Assembly: GCF_000738675.1 (NCBI RefSeq)
Contig: NZ_JPUX01000001.1
Coordinates: forward strand, 372,001 to 436,000
Origin: Serratia nematodiphila DZ0503SBS1
GTDB taxonomy: Bacteria > Pseudomonadota > Gammaproteobacteria > Enterobacterales > Enterobacteriaceae
Reading direction: 5' to 3'
Length of the DNA: 64,000 nt
This document shows positions 60,273-64,000 of this stretch, piece after piece. A program made the translations under genes and the position numbers. The notes below the pieces were generated by a model. It made no database searches. It was not told the DNA's origin and worked only from the letters and a program-made list of their open reading frames with translations. Numbering within the stretch: the first letter of the stretch is position 1; each line of letters opens with the position of its first letter.

Positions 60273-61055
60273 ATGACCGCCCAGATCCTGCTTCATCCTT
60301 CGCTTGCGCCGCTCGACGGCGGCATTAATTTCCGTGACTTCGGCGGCAACGGCGTGGCCGACGGGCGCCGCATCAAGCGCGGCCTGCTGTTTCGCTCCGG
60401 TTCCCTCGAGCGGCTGACGGAAAACGACTGCGCCTTTCTCGCCGGCGTGCCGGTGCGTTCGGTGCTGGACTACCGCGATGCCGACGAAGTGCAGGCCAAA
60501 CCGGATATTCTGTGGAATGGTGCCGACTATCATCACGTGCCGGCCAACCCGCTGAGCAGCGAAGTCAACGCCAACCTGGAGAAGCTCACCAACGAAACGT
60601 TGGCCGCTTTCGACGCCCGCGCGTTCATGCTGGAACTGTATCGCCGCCTGCCGTTCGGCAATGCAGCCTATCAGCGGTTGGCGCAGCTGCTGAGCAATCC
60701 CGGCGGCGGCGCAATCGTGCAGCACTGCGCGGTCGGCAAGGATCGCACCGGGGTCGGCTCGGCGCTGGTGCTGTTCGCGCTGGGTGCCGACGAAGCGACG
60801 GTGCTGGAAGACTATCTGCTGACTGAAACCACGCTGGCCACTTTCCGCGAGCAGATGCTGGATCAGCTCTCTATCAAGCTGAATGCGGCGGCGCTGGAGC
60901 AATTCGCCTACGTGCTCAGCGCGCGCGAGGAGTTCCTGATGACGGCGCTGGGCTGCATCCGCCAACAATACGGCTCCACCGACCGCTGGCTGGAAGCGGA
61001 ATACGGTCTGGGCGTGGCCCAGCGCGAAGCGCTGCAGGCGTTCTATCTCGAGTAA
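60273..61055 (+). CDS. Tyrosine-protein phosphatase (IphP/LipA-like)
   Basis: 260-residue cysteine phosphatase. The P-loop is HCAVGKDRTG with catalytic Cys152 and Arg158. The N-terminal NFRDFGG and the GLLFRSGSL motif are typical of the Y_phosphatase3 family. No signal peptide. Such enzymes act on phosphotyrosine or phosphoinositides in pathogens; the substrate here is unknown. E. coli has no gene between udp and rmuC at this place. Confidence 0.88.
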   Translation: MTAQILLHPSLAPLDGGINFRDFGGNGVADGRRIKRGLLFRSGSLERLTENDCAFLAGVPVRSVLDYRDADEVQAKPDILWNGADYHHVPANPLSSEVNANLEKLTNETLAAFDARAFMLELYRRLPFGNAAYQRLAQLLSNPGGGAIVQHCAVGKDRTGVGSALVLFALGADEATVLEDYLLTETTLATFREQMLDQLSIKLNAAALEQFAYVLSAREEFLMTALGCIRQQYGSTDRWLEAEYGLGVAQREALQAFYLE

Positions 61056-61134
61056 ATCGCCGCGTGTTTAACCGGGGTTTAACTCGCCCCGGCTTATCCT
61101 AGGCGGCGAACCATCGCGTATCAGGAGCCCCGTA

Positions 61135-61665
61135 TTGAGCCTCAATGACGTTATCAACTGGGTCAGCGACGTCGTGCGTCAGCACGAAGGCTGGGCCATT
61201 CCCATCATCTTCTTCCTGGCGTTCGGCGAGTCGCTGGCGTTTTTGTCGCTGCTGCTGCCGGCCACGGTGATCCTGCTGGCGCTGGGCGCGCTGATCGGCG
61301 AAAGCGGCATCGCCTTTTGGCCGATTTGGGCCGCCGCCGCCGCCGGGGCGTTTTTCGGCGACTGGCTCTCTTACTGGATCGGCTATCACTATCAGGATCG
61401 CGTGGCCCATATGTGGCCGCTGTCGCGCAATCCGCAGCTGCTGGCGCGCGGCCACGCCTTCTTTGAACGCTGGGGCGTGCTGGGCATTTTCATCGGCCGC
61501 TTCTTCGGCCCGCTGCGCGCCGTGGTGCCGTTGGTGGGCGGCATTTGCGGCATGCCGCAGCGCTACTTCCAACTGGCCAACGTCACGTCGGCGATGATCT
61601 GGGCGTTCGGCATTCTGGCGCCGGGGGCGTTCGGCATCAAGTGGCTCAGCCAGTGGCTGGGTTGA
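61135..61665 (+). CDS. DedA family membrane protein
   Basis: 176-residue DedA/SNARE-associated family protein with about four or five hydrophobic segments. Motifs are FGESLAFLSLLLPATVIL, FFGDWLSYWIG and the family FIGRFFGPLRAVVPLVGG. Members act as undecaprenyl-phosphate or phospholipid flippases and support proton-motive-force homeostasis. It starts at TTG 61135 after CAGGAG. It is shorter than YqjA or DedA (about 220). Confidence 0.88.
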   Translation: MSLNDVINWVSDVVRQHEGWAIPIIFFLAFGESLAFLSLLLPATVILLALGALIGESGIAFWPIWAAAAAGAFFGDWLSYWIGYHYQDRVAHMWPLSRNPQLLARGHAFFERWGVLGIFIGRFFGPLRAVVPLVGGICGMPQRYFQLANVTSAMIWAFGILAPGAFGIKWLSQWLG

Positions 61666-61805
61666 TTTCTCGCTAAATTGCGCAGCGCCGCGCAATATTG
61701 TGCGCGGCCGGCAAAATCAGGCTGGACATCCATACAGCCTCCCCTTAACGTGACGGGCAATGGGCGTGCAAAACGCCGCAACGGCAAGGTGCAACAGGAG
61801 GCAGG

Positions 61806-63353
61806 GTGGATACCAGTCTGATTTATGGGATTGGCGGCGTAGCGATCGGCATGCTGTTGGGGTGGCTGATCGCCAGTCTGCGGGTGCAGCAGACGCATGC
61901 GCAACATGAAACCGAGCTGCGGTTGCTGGAGCAAGCGTTGCAGCAGGCGCAGCAGGAAACGGCGGCGCGGCAGGAAACGCTGCAGCGCCACGAGCAGCAG
62001 TTGCGCCAGAGCGAGCTGGAGCTGCGCAATCTGCACAGCCAACTGGCGGCCGGACATGAGAAGCTGCAACAGCTCAACCATTGGCGCAACGAATGCGAAC
62101 TGCTCAATCAGGAGCTGCGCGCCCAGCGCGAGGTTAACAGCGCGCAGGAAGCCGAACTGCGCGAAGTCACCATCCGTCTGGAAGAGACGCGCATGGCGGC
62201 GGAGGAGAAGCAGCGCCTGCTGATCAACAGCGAACAGCGGCTCACCACCCAGTTTGAAAATCTCGCCAACCGCATTTTTGAACACAGCGGCCGCAAGATG
62301 GACGAGCAAAATAAGCAAAGTTTGGATCGTTTACTGTTGCCGCTGCGCGAACAGCTGGACGGTTTCCGCCGGCAGGTGCAGGACAGCTTTGGCCAGGAGG
62401 CGCGTGAGCGCCATACGCTGACGCACGAGATACGCAATCTGCAGCAGTTGAACGCGCAGATGGCGCGCGAGGCGATCAACCTCACCAAGGCGCTGAAAGG
62501 CGACAACAAAACGCAGGGCAACTGGGGCGAGGTGGTGCTGAGCCGGGTGCTGGAGGCTTCCGGCCTGCGCGAAGGACATGAGTATGAAACGCAGGTCAAC
62601 GTGCGGGTGGATCATCAGAGCCGCATGCAGCCCGATGTGATCGTGCGCCTGCCGCAGGGTAAGGATGTAGTGATTGACGCCAAGATGTCGCTGATCGCCT
62701 ACGAGCGCTATTTCAACGGCGAGGATGAGGCGGAGCGCGAAGCGGCGCTGAGCGAACATATCGCTTCGCTGCGCGGCCATATCCGCATGCTGGGCCGCAA
62801 GGACTATCAGCAACTGCCGGGGCTGCGTTCGCTGGATTATGTGCTGATGTTCATTCCGGTCGAGCCCGCCTTCCTGCTGGCTATCGATCGCGAGCCGGAG
62901 CTGATCAGCGAAGCGCTTAAGCACAACATCATGCTGGTCAGCCCGACCACGTTGCTGGTGGCGCTGCGTACCATCACCAACCTGTGGCGCTATGAGCATC
63001 AGAGCCAGAACGCCCAGCGCATCGCCGATCGCGCGGCGAAACTGTATGACAAGATGCGGCTGTTCGTGGACGATATGTCCGCGCTGGGGCAGAGCCTGGA
63101 CAAGGCGCAGGGCAGTTATCGTCAGGCGATGAACAAACTGAGCGAAGGCCGTGGTAATCTTATCGGCCAAATTGAAGGTTTCCGCGCGTTGGGGGTTGAG
63201 GTCAAACGGCCGATAAACCCGCTGCTGGCGCAGCAAGCCGGCGCGCAACACGATGAAGCGGAAGAGGCGAACGACGATGATGTCGCCGCGCTGCCGCAGA
63301 CGAACGACGATGACGATACCGCCGGGGAATCGGGCTTCGTTTCGCACGGCTGA
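61806..63353 (+). CDS. rmuC: DNA recombination protein RmuC
   Basis: 515 residues. One N-terminal membrane helix (residues 4-22) precedes a long Glu/Gln-rich coiled coil (about 25-150). The RmuC domain follows, with a PD-(D/E)xK-like nuclease core (QPDVIVRLPQGKDVVIDAKMSL). It limits DNA inversion at short inverted repeats. It starts at GTG 61806 behind AGGAG. It has an acidic Asp-rich tail. It precedes ubiE, as in E. coli. Confidence 0.96.
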   Translation: MDTSLIYGIGGVAIGMLLGWLIASLRVQQTHAQHETELRLLEQALQQAQQETAARQETLQRHEQQLRQSELELRNLHSQLAAGHEKLQQLNHWRNECELLNQELRAQREVNSAQEAELREVTIRLEETRMAAEEKQRLLINSEQRLTTQFENLANRIFEHSGRKMDEQNKQSLDRLLLPLREQLDGFRRQVQDSFGQEARERHTLTHEIRNLQQLNAQMAREAINLTKALKGDNKTQGNWGEVVLSRVLEASGLREGHEYETQVNVRVDHQSRMQPDVIVRLPQGKDVVIDAKMSLIAYERYFNGEDEAEREAALSEHIASLRGHIRMLGRKDYQQLPGLRSLDYVLMFIPVEPAFLLAIDREPELISEALKHNIMLVSPTTLLVALRTITNLWRYEHQSQNAQRIADRAAKLYDKMRLFVDDMSALGQSLDKAQGSYRQAMNKLSEGRGNLIGQIEGFRALGVEVKRPINPLLAQQAGAQHDEAEEANDDDVAALPQTNDDDDTAGESGFVSHG

Positions 63354-63431
63354 GGCCGTGGCGAGGTGGGGTATTCACCGGGCTTCTGGTACACTCATCC
63401 ACACAAAATTGACTGAATAGCAGGCAGGACA

Positions 63432-64000
63432 ATGGCAGATCAATCGCAGGAAACCACCGATTTCGGTTTTCGCACCGTCGCTAGAGACGAAAAACAGGCC
63501 ATGGTGGCGGACGTTTTCCATTCGGTAGCGGCAAAGTATGACGTGATGAACGACCTGATGTCGTTCGGTATTCACCGTATCTGGAAGCGTTTCACCATTG
63601 ACTGCAGCGGCGTGCGCCGCGGGCAGCGCGTGCTGGATCTGGCCGGCGGTACCGGCGACCTGGCCGCCAAGTTCTCCCGCATGGTGGGCGAGCAGGGGCA
63701 GGTGGTGCTGGCGGACATCAATGATTCGATGCTCAAGATGGGGCGCGAGAAGCTGCGCGATCGCGGCATCGTCGGCAACATCAATTACGTGCAGGCCAAC
63801 GCCGAAGCACTGCCGTTCCCGGACAATTACTTCGATTGCATCACCATCTCCTTTGGCCTGCGTAACGTCACCGACAAAGACAAAGCGCTGCGCTCGATGT
63901 TCCGCGTGCTGAAGCCGGGCGGCCGTCTGCTGGTGCTGGAATTCTCCAAGCCGCTGCTGGCGCCGCTGAGCAAAGCCTATGACGCCTACTCTTTCCACGT
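63432..64000 (+). CDS. ubiE: Ubiquinone/menaquinone C-methyltransferase UbiE (5' part)
   Basis: The first 189 codons of a protein that is normally 251 residues; the window ends inside it. It methylates 2-polyprenyl-6-methoxy-benzoquinol and demethylmenaquinol. The SAM motif [16 protein letters not shown] and the motifs [23 protein letters not shown] and [13 protein letters not shown] are all present. It starts at ATG 63432 ([13 protein letters not shown]). It follows rmuC by 78 bases. Confidence 0.97.
   Translation, partial: MADQSQETTDFGFRTVARDEKQAMVADVFHSVAAKYDVMNDLMSFGIHRIWKRFTIDCSGVRRGQRVLDLAGGTGDLAAKFSRMVGEQGQVVLADINDSMLKMGREKLRDRGIVGNINYVQANAEALPFPDNYFDCITISFGLRNVTDKDKALRSMFRVLKPGGRLLVLEFSKPLLAPLSKAYDAYSFH

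Overview
This window is an almost fully coding, GC-rich stretch of enterobacterial chromosome. It is very probably from Serratia, of the S. marcescens complex. The evidence is the gene order typical of Enterobacterales, E. coli-like proteins throughout, and a serralysin metalloprotease gene with its periplasmic inhibitor. No rRNA, tRNA, CRISPR array, insertion sequence or prophage was seen. Identifications rest on reading the translations and on remembered family sequences; no database search was run.

Layout. (1) 1-15.7 kb: cyaY, lptM, then dapF-DUF484-xerC-yigB (overlapping genes), uvrD behind a LexA-controlled promoter with a hairpin attenuator, an orphan WbuC-like cupin, corA with a structured leader, rarD, yigI, pldA, recQ, rhtC, rhtB, pldB and yigL. 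(2) 15.7-22.8 kb: the glycerol-3-phosphate locus, glpT-glpQ divergent from glpABC. (3) 22.8-36.8 kb: dcrB, a GNAT protein, yhhQ (with a likely preQ1 riboswitch), tusA, zntA (ZntR-type promoter), serralysin and its inhibitor, yhhN, DUF2500, DUF1145, rsmD, and ftsY-ftsE-ftsX-rpoH. (4) 36.8-40.5 kb: a tightly overlapping operon of panM, a DUF3142 protein and a large exported helical-repeat protein. (5) 40.8-53.5 kb: livKHMGF, an aminotransferase, the Pho-box-controlled ugpBAECQ operon (ugpC frameshifted), an AEC carrier and a DUF2756 protein. (6) 53.6-64 kb: yigM/bioP, metR/metE, dienelactone hydrolase, udp, a tyrosine phosphatase, a DedA protein, rmuC and the 5' part of ubiE.

Blocks 1 and 6 are contiguous in E. 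coli K-12 (yigL next to yigM). Here about 38 kb lies between them, made mostly of material that in E. coli sits near the ftsYEX/liv/ugp region plus the glp genes. Several genes form a phospholipid-salvage theme: PldA and PldB strip acyl chains, GlpQ and UgpQ hydrolyse glycerophosphodiesters outside and inside the inner membrane, GlpT and UgpBAEC import the products, and GlpABC oxidises glycerol-3-phosphate.

Most notable points: a one-base frameshift in ugpC exactly where the C-terminal domain should continue; the panM-DUF3142-helical repeat operon, whose last two genes have no known function and are the best candidate for an undescribed system; a candidate leader peptide in the corA 5' UTR; a preQ1-I-like element whose A-rich tail is the yhhQ ribosome binding site; 17 tandem hexapeptides in FtsY; and a run of four hairpins after udp.
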